NCBI RefSeq assembly: GCF_018390735.1
Contig: NZ_JAHBCL010000014.1
Location: 1 to 64,000 of the forward strand
Length of the DNA stretch: 64,000 nucleotides
Origin: Fusibacter paucivorans
Lineage (GTDB): Bacteria > Bacillota > Clostridia > Peptostreptococcales > Acidaminobacteraceae
Reading direction: 5' to 3'
A model generated the notes under the pieces. The model was not told where the DNA came from and did not search any database. It saw nothing but the letters and a program-made list of their open reading frames with translations. The translations under genes were made by a program, and so were the position numbers. Shown here piece by piece: positions 36,920 through 46,024 of the stretch. The number at the start of each line of letters is the position of its first letter. Position 1 is the stretch's first letter.

Positions 36920-37298
36920 ACTTGACGCCCCTCTCCATTCAAAATTTTATTATCTTATGAATACCCGCAAGCGTTTAGAAGTAAACCAGATGTGTCTCTC
37001 CTTACATCATAGCTTATTTTTTGAATAATGTGTCGAAAAAATCACCTCAGCTGACAATATTCTTGCAAAATGACATCCTTTTCAGGCTGCTCCAAAACGA
37101 CAAAAACTCCTGATTAACAATACCAGAAGTTTTTTGTCATTCTTTTTTATACTATTATAAACATTAATCAAGCGCCCTTACTTCCTGCACAAAAAAATAC
37201 TGCCGATCAGTTTTTAAAGGATTATTTTCTACAGGTATTTCCACAGGAGAATCCTGCCTTTCACAACTGGCAATGATTGAAATGTTCTGGCGCTGCAT
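36920..37298. other. Intergenic region with two hairpins
   Basis: No gene seen. It contains the hairpins at 37100-37136 and 37287-37308, which end ykvA transcription on the minus strand, and the leader of the diguanylate cyclase gene. Confidence 0.6.
37100..37136 (-). terminator. Terminator downstream of the YkvA gene
   Basis: Imperfect stem AAAAACTTCTG / CAGGAGTTTTT on the minus strand, followed by GTCGTTTTGG. It ends the DUF1232 gene's transcript. Confidence 0.6.
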
Positions 37299-37308
37299 TC
37301 AGCGCCAG
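37287..37308 (-). terminator. Hairpin overlapping the 3' end of the YkvA gene
   Basis: Perfect 9-bp stem CTGGCGCTG / CAGCGCCAG with a 4-nt loop; the stop codon of the gene (37301-37299) lies in or beside the loop. Confidence 0.55.
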
Positions 37309-37727
37309 AGTAGCCTAACAGCGGTTGTCAGAATCACCACCCAAATTGCAATAAAGGGCAATGCATAATACCACTTTTTACGCCCGATACCATTGGTCTG
37401 AGCATCATTTCTGCAACGCATCATCACATCATCAGGAATTAATTTAAGGGTAAGCGCTATTAATCCCGGTAAAAGGATAAGATCATCCAAATAGCCTAAT
37501 ACAGGGATAAAATCAGGAATGAGATCTACCGGGGAGAGCGCATAAACAATGACTACACCCGCAAAAAACTTTGCTAAAAAAGGCGTTTCCTTATCTTTCA
37601 ATGCTAAAAACACAATGGGAATATCTGATTTTAATTGCTTTGCACGCATTTTTAGACTGATTGACTTCACCCCCGCATCATACACATCATGATTATCAAA
37701 TACCCTGCTGTAACTGCCGTTCGACAT
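37299..37727 (-). CDS. YkvA family (DUF1232) membrane protein
   Basis: A 142-residue protein. Residues ~20-60 are a cytosolic helix with the DUF1232 pattern (KAKQLKSDIPIVFLALKDKETPFLAK, cut here in two), then FAGVVIVYALSPVDLIPDFIPVLGYLDDLILL, the family core with the DLIPDF motif, and a C-terminal hydrophobic segment (KWYYALPFIAIWVVILT). Family function is poorly known. Weak ribosome site before ATG 37727. No operon partner. Confidence 0.85.
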   Translation of the reverse strand: MSNGSYSRVFDNHDVYDAGVKSISLKMRAKQLKSDIPIVFLALKDKETPFLAKFFAGVVIVYALSPVDLIPDFIPVLGYLDDLILLPGLIALTLKLIPDDVMMRCRNDAQTNGIGRKKWYYALPFIAIWVVILTTAVRLLWR

Positions 37728-37761
37728 TTATACCAGTATTGATGCATTCCTTACGACCATT

Positions 37762-38964
37762 TTATTGCATGACGTCACTTTCTTCAAGTGCTTGACTGGC
37801 GTCTGCACTAACTGCCACACCATCCTTTAAGGTGGATGACCAACTGGTGATGACAACTTCATCCACTGTCAGCCCTGTTTGAATAGCCGCTGTCGTTGCA
37901 TCATATAGGGTCACAGTCACATCGCGTTTAACCGCTTTTGAATCCTCAACAACATAAACATATGCCGCTCCGTTTTCGAAATAAAGTGCGTCATAAGGCA
38001 CTAATATCTGATCTTTTGCAGTTTCAGTAACTGTTGTCAGTTCAACAGTTGCACCATTTGGCAAATCAGCTGCGCCCTGTAGGAATGCCTTGACCCTAAA
38101 CAAACCTGCGGCCATGTCAACAGCCATGCCGACTTCACTTACCGTTCCCATATATTCACTGCCATTGTATTGAACAGCTACCGCATTTCCCTCAGCCAAA
38201 TGTGCTCTCACCTTGTCAGAAACATAGAAAACAACGGATCTGCTGTCCGGATCAGTGATCGTCATCGCAACGGTACCGGACGGCATTAGATTGTTTACAG
38301 TGGCATTAATACTGTCAATGACGCCTGAAATCGGCGCTGTCAACTGATATAAGCTTATTTGATAACGTGCCGAATCGACGCCTGCCTGAGCCGACTGCAT
38401 TGCCGCCTGCGCTGTTTCAATCCCCGCTTTGGCGCTTTTTAATGCAGCTTCCGCTTCTATTTGTGTATCTATAGCACCGTCTAGTTGAGCCTGGGATACG
38501 GCGCCATCTTGGAAAAGCGCCTGCATATTCTCCGTATTTTGTCTAGCCAGTCGGACTTTGTTTTCAAGTGAGGAATCTGTATCGTCCGGTGCGTAGTGTG
38601 CTGTCGCCGTATTGTAACCGGCAACAGCGCTTTCATATCCCGCTTCTGAGCTCGCTAAACTATGCTGTACCGCCGAATCGTCTAATTGGCAAAGCAGCGC
38701 GCCAGCTGTTACCGATTCGCCTACGGAAACATTAACGGCTTCCACAACTCCGGAAACCTGCGCGATCACATTGGCGCTGTTTTCAGATGAGACCGTGCCA
38801 ATATAGGTCCCATCAATTGCAAGCGTTCCGATTGCTGTCTTTTGCGTCGCTACGCTAATGGCGGCATTTGAAACCGCCAGTGCATCATCTTTTCCACAGC
38901 CCGCCAGCATCATAATGGTTAAGATAATCATAAAAAACACGCCTATTTTATGATAATTGTTCAT
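37762..38964 (-). CDS. RND efflux adaptor lipoprotein (MFP/HlyD-type)
   Basis: A 400-residue membrane-fusion protein, anchored outside the membrane by lipobox LAGC (Cys24). A lipoyl/biotinyl half-domain in ~60-95, a helical hairpin of ~110-200 (alanine-rich), the second lipoyl half, then beta-barrel and membrane-proximal domains to ~380 are visible from the sequence pattern. It couples the RND pump encoded next to it, 38 nt downstream. No outer-membrane partner is expected in this cell type. Ribosome site GGAAGG before ATG. Confidence 0.92.
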   Translation of the reverse strand: MNNYHKIGVFFMIILTIMMLAGCGKDDALAVSNAAISVATQKTAIGTLAIDGTYIGTVSSENSANVIAQVSGVVEAVNVSVGESVTAGALLCQLDDSAVQHSLASSEAGYESAVAGYNTATAHYAPDDTDSSLENKVRLARQNTENMQALFQDGAVSQAQLDGAIDTQIEAEAALKSAKAGIETAQAAMQSAQAGVDSARYQISLYQLTAPISGVIDSINATVNNLMPSGTVAMTITDPDSRSVVFYVSDKVRAHLAEGNAVAVQYNGSEYMGTVSEVGMAVDMAAGLFRVKAFLQGAADLPNGATVELTTVTETAKDQILVPYDALYFENGAAYVYVVEDSKAVKRDVTVTLYDATTAAIQTGLTVDEVVITSWSSTLKDGVAVSADASQALEESDVMQ

Positions 38965-39001
38965 GGTCTTCCTTCCCTTTCATCAATGATTAGTCTATAG
39001 A

Positions 39002-42000
39002 TTACTGTACGTCATGATCAGATGCCGCCAAGGTTAGCCCTATCGTCTCACTCTTTTTACCTGCAATCAGCAAATAGAAATTCGGTAGAAACAGCAATAT
39101 TAATAGTGTTGACGTTATTAAGCCGCCAATGATGACAATGGCCAATCCACTCATCATGCCCGTATTGCCGCCTTTTTCCAGCGACATTGGAATCATTGCA
39201 ATAACCGTTGTCAGCGTCGTCATTAGAATAGGGCGCAAACGGATAACGCCGCTTTCGATTAATGCTTTTTCAGCAGGCATATTGCGCTTTAATCCATTTG
39301 CCGTATCGACAAAGAGAATCCCATTGTTGACAACGGTTCCTACCAACGTCATAAGACCAAGCATGGAAATTAGGCTGATATTAATGCCAAACAATCGCAT
39401 CATGACAATGGAACCAATAAAACTGAATGGTATACTCATCATCACCATGGATGATAAACGCGGTGATTCAAACTGCATTGCCATCACTAAGAAGACCAGA
39501 AAAATACCTGCGAATACGAAAATAGCCATCTTCGTCAGTTCTTCATTCAAAATCCGGTCATCTGTCGTTTCTGCAACATTAATCCCCTCTGGAAGCGATA
39601 CCTGCTTCATATATCCTTTTACAGCAGAAGACACCTCCATCATATGTGCCGCATCCGGAATAACTTGAAGCGAAGCCATGTACTTGCCATCCATTCTAAC
39701 GCGCGACTGCAGGACATCTTCATAATGAACTTCTGCAATATTGCCAATAGTGATTACCCCGCCCATTCCCGTCTGAATTTGCTTGTTCATCAATGCATTG
39801 GCATCAAGATAAGTCCCATCGGGGTAAGTCACTTTTAAATCATAAGTCTTGCCGTCAAGTGTCGTCGACATCACATCGACGCCATTGAGTGCATAATAAA
39901 TTTCAATCGCCACTTGTGCCGGTGTTAATCCAAAGCGCATGGCTTTCAGCGAATCTGTTCGAATGACGGCTTGTGTTGCTGAATCGCCACTCTCAGCATT
40001 AACTTGAACGACGCCGGGAATCATTGAAAGTTCTTCTTTTAGTGCATCTGCTGCTGCAATTGCTTGATCGAGTTCTAGACTCTGTAAATTAACCATGGTG
40101 TAGGGCTGTACTAAAAAACCAAGCGATGAACTGTTGCCGCCCGTCGGCAGTACCGTCACATCCATATTGGCATAAGCTTTAAATTTTTGGTTATATGTTT
40201 TAACCGCAGCTTCTGAACTTCGCGTTTGTGCTGTTTCGCTATAAGCCGTAAAAGATGCTTTCGAATCTGCAATTACCATGTTCACTTCTTTAAAATGCGG
40301 ATCCTCCAGCAAGCTTTCTTCAATGCGACCAGCCTGTTCCGCCATCGATTCCAAAGTCGTTCCCGGTCTAAAAACAGCTTCAACGATAATGCTGCCGTCA
40401 TAGGTTGTCGGCAACAGTTCGAAATTCAGTGTAGCACCTAATGCAATTGCTCCCGTGAAAAGCACTACGGCTCCACCGATAACCGTCACGCGGTGTTTCA
40501 TAAGCTTGGGCATCATACGGCGGTAAGCCTTTGTGACATGGCTTAAAATTCGATCCGTTCGAAGACCCTTTTTTTCGGTCGGTTTAAGCAAGGTATAAAA
40601 CAGCGGTACAACTGTAACAGCACTTAACAGCGAACTGACCATAATAATGATAATCGTGTAGCCAAATTCCGACAAAAACTGACCGGCAAAACCACTCATA
40701 ATCGCAAATGGCAGATAGACAACACTGGTTGTAATGGTTGATGCCGTCACAGAAGCGATCACTGATTTAGTTCCCTTAACAGCAGCCTCCCGAAAAGTTG
40801 TTGCTTCCTTCTGATGCCGAAAACAGCTTTCGATGACGACAATTGAATTGTCGACAATCATACCAATGGCAATAACAAGTGCACTGCCCGTCATTAGATG
40901 CAAGGTAAAGCCAAATAAACGCATCACTGAAACCGCTAACAGCAGCGATAACGGAATGGAACTTCCCACAATCAAGCTCGCCTTCATATCACCAAAGAAT
41001 ATAAAAATGACGATCATGGCTAAAACAGCACCGATAATCAGTGTTTTTAAAATTGAAATTAGAATTTTTTGAATGGCATCGCCATTGTTATTCATAACGT
41101 GAAAGGCAATATCCGGATAGGATGCCGCATATTTTTCAATAACGTTTAAAGCATCCTCAGTAACCGCAACAGTATTGGCGCTTTGCGCCTTTGAGAGGTC
41201 AATCGTGATACTTGGTGATCCGTTAAAAGCACTCATACTTTCCTGATCTTCCGAATCGATGCGAATCTCTGCAATATCGGATAGCGTAATGAGACTTCCC
41301 TTCTCAGTCATCATCGGAATCTGTTTTAGTGCCGAAAGCGAATGAACTGTTTCAGATGCCGCAACCGTAATATCTCTGTTTTCTGCCGAGAACTTCCCGA
41401 CTGGCATGTTAAAATCAGCACTGCCAATGTAATTGGCAACATCCCCTATCGACAGGCCGTATCGCGCCATCGCTTTAGAATCTAATATGACTTGAACGTT
41501 ATTCTCTTTACCACCAGAAGTCGTCACTTGAGCAACACCTGAAACGGCTTCTAGTTCCGGAATAATTTCATCATTGACAATGGCAGTCAGCGCCTCACTG
41601 TCCGATGACTGAACCGCCAGTGAAAGTGTCGCTGCGGTATGCGAATCAAATGTCATTTCAAGAATAGTCGGTTCTTCTACTTCTTCAGGCAAATCAATAT
41701 TATTCAACGCCTTTGTGAGATCCATATAACTACTGTCAATATTGACCCCATACTGGTATGAAAAGACAATGGTACAATAGTTTTCGTAAGAATAGGCTGT
41801 ATAGCTATCCAAACTGCTTAAACCTCTGCAAGCATCTTCTACCGCTTCGACGACATCTTCTTCAACAATATCAGCTGGTGCGCCGGGATAGACATAAGTG
41901 ACGGCGAGCATGGGCACTTCCATACTTGGAAACATTTCCATTTTAAAGCTAAAAATTGACGCAATCCCGAAGACGGCAATTGCAATAATAAACATGATTG

Positions 42001-42034
42001 CCGATACAGGACGATTTAATGCTAATTTTGTCAT
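39002..42034 (-). CDS. RND-family (HAE1/AcrB-like) efflux pump
   Basis: A 1010-residue inner-membrane pump with twelve predicted helices and two large outer loops, in the HAE1 style. Helix 4 has GMIVDNSIVVIES: the first of the two Asp residues used for proton coupling in AcrB (Asp407-Asp408) is present and the second is Asn, a feature seen in many Gram-positive RND pumps. Start ATG 42034 lies behind AAAGGAG (a longer frame exists but lacks this site). It lies divergent from the TetR gene, with overlapping promoters between them, so it is probably regulated by that protein. Substrate unknown. Confidence 0.94.
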   Translation of the reverse strand: MTKLALNRPVSAIMFIIAIAVFGIASIFSFKMEMFPSMEVPMLAVTYVYPGAPADIVEEDVVEAVEDACRGLSSLDSYTAYSYENYCTIVFSYQYGVNIDSSYMDLTKALNNIDLPEEVEEPTILEMTFDSHTAATLSLAVQSSDSEALTAIVNDEIIPELEAVSGVAQVTTSGGKENNVQVILDSKAMARYGLSIGDVANYIGSADFNMPVGKFSAENRDITVAASETVHSLSALKQIPMMTEKGSLITLSDIAEIRIDSEDQESMSAFNGSPSITIDLSKAQSANTVAVTEDALNVIEKYAASYPDIAFHVMNNNGDAIQKILISILKTLIIGAVLAMIVIFIFFGDMKASLIVGSSIPLSLLLAVSVMRLFGFTLHLMTGSALVIAIGMIVDNSIVVIESCFRHQKEATTFREAAVKGTKSVIASVTASTITTSVVYLPFAIMSGFAGQFLSEFGYTIIIIMVSSLLSAVTVVPLFYTLLKPTEKKGLRTDRILSHVTKAYRRMMPKLMKHRVTVIGGAVVLFTGAIALGATLNFELLPTTYDGSIIVEAVFRPGTTLESMAEQAGRIEESLLEDPHFKEVNMVIADSKASFTAYSETAQTRSSEAAVKTYNQKFKAYANMDVTVLPTGGNSSSLGFLVQPYTMVNLQSLELDQAIAAADALKEELSMIPGVVQVNAESGDSATQAVIRTDSLKAMRFGLTPAQVAIEIYYALNGVDVMSTTLDGKTYDLKVTYPDGTYLDANALMNKQIQTGMGGVITIGNIAEVHYEDVLQSRVRMDGKYMASLQVIPDAAHMMEVSSAVKGYMKQVSLPEGINVAETTDDRILNEELTKMAIFVFAGIFLVFLVMAMQFESPRLSSMVMMSIPFSFIGSIVMMRLFGINISLISMLGLMTLVGTVVNNGILFVDTANGLKRNMPAEKALIESGVIRLRPILMTTLTTVIAMIPMSLEKGGNTGMMSGLAIVIIGGLITSTLLILLFLPNFYLLIAGKKSETIGLTLAASDHDVQ

Positions 42035-42071
42035 GTACAATCTCCTTTCGTCTCTCTCTGCTGTCACGACA

Positions 42072-42100
42072 TTGACAAATCTAACAGCAATCATTATAAT
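42072..42100 (+). promoter_or_regulatory. Overlapping divergent promoters and TetR operator
   Basis: Plus strand: TTGACA (42072-42077), 17 nt, TATAAT (42095-42100) for the TetR gene. Minus strand: TTGTAT (42121-42116) and TATAAT (42098-42093) for the pump operon. The two -10 boxes share bases. The inverted repeat TATAATC-N10-GATTATA (42095-42118) covers both and fits a TetR operator. Confidence 0.6.
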
Positions 42101-42211
42101 CGACATGTGTAGATTATACAACCGACTGTTCAATCACTATCGTTGTAAAAGCAACACAACCGCCAAATATGTTGCCTTTACATCCAAAAAAATACATAGT
42201 GAGGAAAAACA

Positions 42212-42784
42212 ATGACTCAAGAAAATCAACGCGTAAGGCTCACCAAACGCCTTTTAAAAGACAGCCTAATGGCAATGCTCAAAACAGAAAGCATTTACGC
42301 GATTTCCATTCGCGAGCTATGCGAAAATGCCGGGATTAACCGGTCCACTTTTTATAAACACTATGGCTCACAATTTGAAGTGCTCGCCGAGATGGAAAAA
42401 GAAGTGTTAATGGGAATCGAAGCAGAATTAACAGACAAAAAAAATGCCCTCAAAGATCGCTCAAGTACGAGCCAGGACAATTTAACACGTATTATTCAAT
42501 TCATTGACCAAAATCTTGAGCTGTTTAAAATGCTGGTCAATTCCAATGTTGATCCCGAATTTCCAGTCAAGCTGCTCTATCTGCCAATCATTAAGGCACA
42601 GCTCGAAAATTTAATGCCTGAGAATCATGCAAAAGTTGATCCTAATTATTATTATGATTTTATTGTCTATGGCGGCTACAGCATTCTACAACGATGGATT
42701 AACAAAGAACAGCGCGAAGCACCTGAGGAAATGGCGCGTACCATGCTGCAGATCTTTAATAATCTCATCGATCTAAGCGACTGA
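42212..42784 (+). CDS. TetR/AcrR-family regulator of the RND pump
   Basis: A 190-residue regulator. The N-terminal helix-turn-helix covers ~20-55 (ISIRELCENAGINRSTFYKHY), the C-terminal domain is of the TetR_C/DUF-like helical type (IVYGGYSILQRWIN). It is divergent from the pump and adaptor genes, with a shared promoter-operator region, the classic arrangement for an efflux repressor. Ribosome site GTGAGG, 6 nt before ATG. A plus-strand terminator follows at 42894. Confidence 0.94.
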   Translation: MTQENQRVRLTKRLLKDSLMAMLKTESIYAISIRELCENAGINRSTFYKHYGSQFEVLAEMEKEVLMGIEAELTDKKNALKDRSSTSQDNLTRIIQFIDQNLELFKMLVNSNVDPEFPVKLLYLPIIKAQLENLMPENHAKVDPNYYYDFIVYGGYSILQRWINKEQREAPEEMARTMLQIFNNLIDLSD

Positions 42785-42865
42785 TAGCCGAAACCTTTAT
42801 CAACATCTGTCTGCTTTTCTGTCTGCTTTATCGTAGACACTGACACTGCAATAGCAGTTATTCAC

Positions 42866-42888
42866 TGTTATGCGGATTACGCATAACA
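42866..42888. repeat. Perfect 9-bp palindrome
   Basis: TGTTATGCG / CGCATAACA with 5-nt centre. Operator or hairpin; no adjacent promoter was seen. Confidence 0.4.
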
Positions 42889-42893
42889 CCATA

Positions 42894-42937
42894 TGAGGCT
42901 ACCCCAGCATATCAAATCGGCTGATGGGAAAGCCTCA
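42894..42937 (+). terminator. Terminator of the TetR gene
   Basis: TGAGGCT / AGCCTCA stem with an inner CCCCAGC...GCTGATGGG pairing, followed by TTTTTTT. Confidence 0.8.
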
Positions 42938-43153
42938 TTTTTTTGCCGATCGACTTTTTTTTAATCCCCGGCGCCATCTTTGAAATCGTACTGCCGCTCC
43001 TATTGATTGTGCGAAAAAAATCAATACTCACATCAGTCACTTTGCAGACATCAGCCACTATGGAATAATATATATAAACTCTACGTCCCTCTTTTATTAA
43101 ACAATGTGCATCCATTCTTCTGTTTCAAATAGTGAATAACCATCCATGCCTAT

Positions 43154-43229
43154 TGAATGTACAAGCAATTGTAAAATGTTAAATAATATTTCCGATGCCA
43201 AAAATTTACACACTTTGCTTGTACATTCA
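43154..43229. repeat. Inverted repeat pair before the orphan TetR gene
   Basis: Arms TGAATGTACAAGCAA (43154-43168) and TTGCTTGTACATTCA (43215-43229), perfectly complementary over 15 bp and separated by 46 bp. The spacing suggests paired operators (or looping) rather than an RNA hairpin. The TetR gene starts 92 bp downstream. Confidence 0.6.
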
Positions 43230-43321
43230 GTGGATTTATTATATGATTATTTTTACTTGAAGACAATCTTTCTCGCCTATAGTATCACACATGCATCGAT
43301 ATTGTTACATGGAGACTGGTT

Positions 43322-43873
43322 ATGATCATCGAAAATAAAAACAACGGTACAAGATCGAAAAAAAGATTAACAGATGCGCTTTTAAGATTGATGACAAATT
43401 ATATTTATTCAGAGATAACCATTACCCAGATTTGTCAAGAAGCTCAGTTAAGCCGAAAAACATTCTACCGCCTTTTTAGAACAAAAGATGACATCATCAA
43501 TGAACTGATCGTCGATATGCATGCGCAGTTAATCTCAAAAATTGAAGCGCGTCATTCTTGTGTTTACCAAGAAATTGCATTCACTTACTTTGAGTTTTGG
43601 CATGCGCACAAAGCACTTTTACTGCTGATTAAAAAACAAGATGTACCCTTTGATTTTGATGATATTTCCCGCATCAATGCAATGGAAATCTATCATTTGG
43701 TAAAATCCGATAAAAGCAGCCACGTTAGTGAACACAATATGCAATATGTTCTGGCTTACTGCATCGGAGGGCTGAACAGCATGCTCCTGCAATGGGTTGA
43801 CCAAGGTGCACTGCTGACGCCTAAAGAATTGACACAGCTGTTAAAATACACATTGGAAACGCCATTATTTTAA
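43322..43873 (+). CDS. TetR/AcrR-family regulator, orphan
   Basis: A 183-residue TetR protein: helix-turn-helix in ~25-58 (ITITQICQEAQLSRKTFYRLF), helical C-terminal domain (TetR_C-like, ending LLKYTLETPLF). A GGAGA ribosome site lies 6 nt before ATG. The neighbouring genes are not obviously its targets: the opp operon is convergent. The long inverted repeat before it is a candidate autoregulatory site. Confidence 0.9.
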   Translation: MIIENKNNGTRSKKRLTDALLRLMTNYIYSEITITQICQEAQLSRKTFYRLFRTKDDIINELIVDMHAQLISKIEARHSCVYQEIAFTYFEFWHAHKALLLLIKKQDVPFDFDDISRINAMEIYHLVKSDKSSHVSEHNMQYVLAYCIGGLNSMLLQWVDQGALLTPKELTQLLKYTLETPLF

Positions 43874-43949
43874 TCTTGCACCTATAGCGCATTTTGCGAA
43901 CAAAACTCACGATTAATATCAATGCAATCCCATACTTCATCATAAAAAA

Positions 43950-43976
43950 TTAGGCCCTCACAAAGTGAGGGCCTAA
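43950..43976 (-). terminator. Terminator of the opp operon
   Basis: Perfect 12-bp stem TTAGGCCCTCAC / GTGAGGGCCTAA with a 3-nt loop, followed on the minus strand by TTTTTTATG. Confidence 0.9.
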
Positions 43977-44007
43977 ACTGATTCGATACTTGCTGTTTCA
44001 GTTCACA

Positions 44008-44934
44008 TTACAGCCATTTCTTCAGTTCTTCCGGCGTCGCATGCACATAGTGCGTACCGTCAATATGGTTGCTGACGCCCTTAGCATAGTCAATACCGCT
44101 GGTTTCATAATCATAGGTTTCCGACGTACGGTGTTTTTCGACCCGCGGGTTGGAAAGCGGAATAGCCGATAAAAGCGATCGCGTGTAAGGATGAACGGGA
44201 TTTGAAAAGATCTCTTCTTTTGTCCCTGTTTCAAGTAAATACCCTAAGTGAAGCACACCAATTCTGTCTGAAATGTATTTGACCATTGATAAATCGTGCG
44301 CAATAAATAAAAAGGCTATATTGGTTTCCTTTTGAATTTCTTTCATGAGATTGACGACCTGCGCCTGAATGGACACATCCAATGCACTGATCGCTTCATC
44401 TGCAATAATGAGTTTGGGATTCATAATAAGCGCTCTGGCAATGCCGATGCGCTGACGTTGACCTCCTGAAAACTGATGCGGATAACGATTGGCATGTTCT
44501 CTTGACAAACCAACCTTCTCGAGGATTTGATAAACCCTTTCCTCGCGCTCTTGTTTTGATTGATAAAGATGATGAACATCGAGTCCCTGTGCAATAATAT
44601 CCAACACCTTTCGACGCGGATTAAGGCTCGCCATCGGATCTTGGAAAATCATCTGCATATTGGTTCGCAAGTGCTGAACTTCTGTATCCGAAAGCTTGCC
44701 GGAAATATCAACACCGTCAAAGTTTATCGTCCCCGCAGTCGGATCGTAAAGACGTATCACCGATCTGCCAATGGTCGACTTGCCGCTGCCCGATTCGCCG
44801 ACGAGACCATACGTTTCGCCGGGATAAATATGAAATGAGACGCCGTTAACCGCTTTGACGGTAAATTTGTTGCTGATTCGAAAAAACTGCTTTAAGTCTT
44901 TAACATCCAGCAATGGCTGTTTATTTGCCATCAT
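44008..44934 (-). CDS. oppF: Oligopeptide ABC transporter ATPase OppF
   Basis: A 308-residue ATPase of the peptide importer. Walker [11 protein letters not shown]-loop IFQDPMASLNP, signature FSGGQRQRIG, Walker B LIIADEAISALD, and the family's C-terminal oligopeptide/dipeptide extension (LETGTKEEIFSNPVHPYT). It pairs with OppD, whose gene it overlaps by 14 nt. Two ATG codons in a row follow AAGGAGG, so the start could be at 44931. Confidence 0.96.
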   Translation of the reverse strand: MMANKQPLLDVKDLKQFFRISNKFTVKAVNGVSFHIYPGETYGLVGESGSGKSTIGRSVIRLYDPTAGTINFDGVDISGKLSDTEVQHLRTNMQMIFQDPMASLNPRRKVLDIIAQGLDVHHLYQSKQEREERVYQILEKVGLSREHANRYPHQFSGGQRQRIGIARALIMNPKLIIADEAISALDVSIQAQVVNLMKEIQKETNIAFLFIAHDLSMVKYISDRIGVLHLGYLLETGTKEEIFSNPVHPYTRSLLSAIPLSNPRVEKHRTSETYDYETSGIDYAKGVSNHIDGTHYVHATPEELKKWL

Positions 44935-46015
44935 CGCTCGCCTCCTTTAACATTCTATCAATACGGTCTCTAAGTGCCTGAGGCATTTCAACTTTTGGCG
45001 CTTTCTCATGCAACAACCATGTGGCTGCGTAATGAGTATCCGTAATTTTGAACATCGGTGGTTCTAAACGATGATCAATATTGAGTGCGTAAATATTGCG
45101 ATCGGCAAAGGCATCACCCTCAACTTTATGACTGAGATTAGGCGGCGATCCCGGGATCGTATACAGAACATCATCGAAAGTATCGAGATCAGGCATCGCA
45201 GATAAGAGTCCCCATGTATATGGGTGTTTCGGATCGTAAAAAACTTCGTCAACCGTTCCCTTTTCCACAATCTTCCCAGCATACATAACGGCAACGTAAT
45301 CTGCTACTTTTGCCACAACACCTAAGTCATGCGTAATGTAGATAACGGAGATATTCATTTTCTTTTGAATGTCTTTAATGAGTTCCAAAATTTTCGCTTG
45401 AATAGTCACATCCAGTGCCGTCGTCGGTTCATCGCAAATCAGAAGATCAGGATTGCACGCCAGTGCAATGGCGATGACGACGCGTTGCCGCATACCGCCG
45501 GAAAGCTGATGCGGATAGTTTTTCATTCGCTTCTTTGCATCCGTAATGCCTACGAGCTCTAAAAGTTCCAATGCGCGCTGATAGGCTTCTTTTTTATTGG
45601 CTCTCTTATGCCAGATCATACCTTCCATAATCTGTGCGCCGATATTCATCGTCGGATTCAGTGAAGTCATAGGGTCTTGAAAAATCATGGCAATGTGCTT
45701 CCCGTTTATATGTGAACGCATGTGCTTCTTGGTTAGTTTGAGAATATCAACATCAATTTTTTCATGATTGTCATAATAGCTAAAATCAATGCTGCCGGAA
45801 TTAATGACGCCGTTGCTGCTGAGAATGCCCATGACAGCTTTCATCGTAACCGATTTGCCGCTCCCGCTCTCGCCGACAATTGCCAGCGTTTCACCGCGGT
45901 AAAGATCCATTTCAACGCCGCGAATGGCATCAACACGCCCTAGAGCCGTTTGAAACGAGATAGACAAATCTCTAATTGACAATATTTTTTCTTCCATTTT
46001 TTTCGATTCTGTCAT
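44921..46015 (-). CDS. oppD: Oligopeptide ABC transporter ATPase OppD
   Basis: A 364-residue ATPase. Walker [12 protein letters not shown]-loop [11 protein letters not shown], signature [10 protein letters not shown], Walker [13 protein letters not shown]. The C-terminal part carries the peptide-transporter extension (PGSPPNL) common to OppD/DppD, which lead into the Cys-containing tail of the family; here few Cys are seen. Located between oppC and oppF; GGGGG ribosome site. Confidence 0.96.
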   Translation of the reverse strand: MTESKKMEEKILSIRDLSISFQTALGRVDAIRGVEMDLYRGETLAIVGESGSGKSVTMKAVMGILSSNGVINSGSIDFSYYDNHEKIDVDILKLTKKHMRSHINGKHIAMIFQDPMTSLNPTMNIGAQIMEGMIWHKRANKKEAYQRALELLELVGITDAKKRMKNYPHQLSGGMRQRVVIAIALACNPDLLICDEPTTALDVTIQAKILELIKDIQKKMNISVIYITHDLGVVAKVADYVAVMYAGKIVEKGTVDEVFYDPKHPYTWGLLSAMPDLDTFDDVLYTIPGSPPNLSHKVEGDAFADRNIYALNIDHRLEPPMFKITDTHYAATWLLHEKAPKVEMPQALRDRIDRMLKEASDDGK

Positions 46016-46024
46016 CTCTGCCCC

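Larger units (their letters stand above)
42785..43321. other. Intergenic region with operator-like repeats
   Basis: No gene is well supported here (a 67-residue minus-strand frame overlaps the terminator and lacks a ribosome site). The region holds the terminator 42894-42937, the palindrome TGTTATGCG-N5-CGCATAACA (42866-42888), and the long inverted repeat 43154-43229. Confidence 0.55.

Noticed and set aside
42912-43115. Minus-strand 67-residue frame
   Set aside because: It overlaps the terminator of the TetR gene and lacks a ribosome site.
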